Assembly (NCBI GenBank): GCA_003342895.1
Contig: PTFA01000081.1
Location: 186,001-250,000, forward strand
Direction: 5' to 3'
From: Casuarius casuarius
Lineage: Eukaryota > Chordata > Aves > Casuariiformes > Casuariidae
Length of the DNA stretch: 64,000 bases
Part shown: in pieces, positions 63,401 through 64,000 of the stretch
How positions within the stretch are numbered: position 1 is the first letter of the stretch
How the letters are laid out: every line of letters starts with the position of its first letter
Program-made: the position numbers and the translations under genes
Notes under the pieces: model-generated
The model's database searches: none
What the model saw: the letters and a program-made list of their open reading frames with translations, nothing else
Told to the model about the DNA's origin: nothing

Positions 63401-64000
63401 TCCTCTGAACATTTTTTTAAATATATAATTATAACATGAGGATCATAAAGGTGGCATGAGTTATGAGAATCATACTAGAATTTTCTAAAGAAACTTGCTG
63501 CCTAGAGTTACAGCTTCTTCATAGCAAATTATGAAGAGAGGCAGCACTGCTGTGACAACCAAGCTCCCTTCATCCCTCAACATCTCCTGTCTGATACACA
63601 TCACCCAAGAAAGTAGTACCGTTTATAACTGGTGATGCCATTTATCCTTTAGACTCCTGCATCCCATTAAATCCACCATTTGTACCAATGCATTGGAAGC
63701 TGTGGCTACACTTCGTACTGGAACTGCACAGACTTCTACATGTGCCGTCATTTGTCCATGCTTGCTGCATTTTACTCAAGCAAATAAACACATTGATTTG
63801 GTGGGTCAACAACATGAGGAGCATTCTGCTCCCAGTAAATGAACAACAGTGCATGGGCTGAGAGCTGTTCGTTCCTCTTGGGAGTTGCTGAGAATTTCTT
63901 GGAATTCTTTCAGGGACAGGAGAATTTTTACTTTACTTCAATGAATCTTTTTTTTTTCTCCCCATTTTTTAATGTAATGCAAGAACTTTAACTCCTAAAA
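57436..64000. other. Unique-looking AT-rich non-coding DNA
   Basis: About 6.5 kb without a recognisable gene or repeat. The longest frame is 60,653-61,078 plus (141 codons), Lys/Asn/Ser-rich and unlike any family I know. The frame at 58,565-58,861 plus (98 codons) is mixed in composition but matches no known protein. A 12-bp motif gcatggactaca recurs at 59,037-59,048 and 59,060-59,071. Confidence 0.5.

Noticed and set aside
1..64000. Prokaryotic features (operons, Shine-Dalgarno sites, CRISPR arrays, insertion sequences)
   Set aside because: The sequence is eukaryotic in every respect seen: dense stops, SINE/LINE remnants and no regularly spaced repeat array.

Overview
This window looks like non-coding nuclear DNA of a sauropsid vertebrate, more likely a bird than a turtle or crocodilian. 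I found no complete protein-coding gene, rRNA, intact tRNA, CRISPR array or operon-like arrangement. Three observations support this. First, the longest open frame of either strand in 64 kb is 167 codons, and it is a product of base composition. Second, the sequence is AT-rich, with scattered poly-A/poly-T runs and eukaryotic splice-like signals. Third, the only recognisable interspersed repeats are old and diverged: MIR-type CORE-SINEs, CR1-type LINE pieces, a tRNA-derived SINE head, and inverted-repeat elements of a kind I associate with turtle, crocodilian and bird DNA. No young CR1 tail, LTR element or long satellite is visible. That low repeat load is the reason for favouring a bird; it is an inference.

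Layout. 1-5.5 kb holds an ancient SINE-like tail (about 1.05 kb), a minus-strand MIR (3.3-3.4 kb), a plus-strand CR1 reverse-transcriptase C-terminal remnant (3.9-4.65 kb) and a palindromic-type repeat (5.1-5.45 kb). 5.5-19 kb is mostly unique sequence, with MIR fragments at 8.4 and 12.8-13.0 kb, an old repeat near 13.6 kb and one possible minus-strand exon near 15.5 kb. 19-31 kb has a CR1 3'-end fragment, short tandem duplications, a tRNA-derived SINE head at 24.25 kb and a palindromic repeat at 29.76 kb. 31-46 kb has a modestly GC-richer patch (31.4-31.8 kb), palindromic repeat remnants, a perfect 20-bp palindrome, a second GC-richer patch (43.1-43.7 kb), a 13-G run and a diverged repeat around 45.0-45.4 kb. 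46-51 kb has a possible conserved regulatory block, a good MIR (49.5 kb), a small CpG-island-like segment (49.93-50.34 kb) and another old repeat (50.6-50.9 kb). 51-64 kb is mostly unique sequence, with a purine tract and one more palindromic repeat (57.3 kb).

The window is best read as a large intron or intergenic stretch. No genes can be shown to work together here. The items most worth checking are the CpG-rich segment at 49.93-50.34 kb, the possible 63-nt exon at 15,465-15,527 (minus), and two AT-rich, homeobox-site-rich blocks that resemble vertebrate conserved non-coding elements. I saw no convincing sign of a new biological system.
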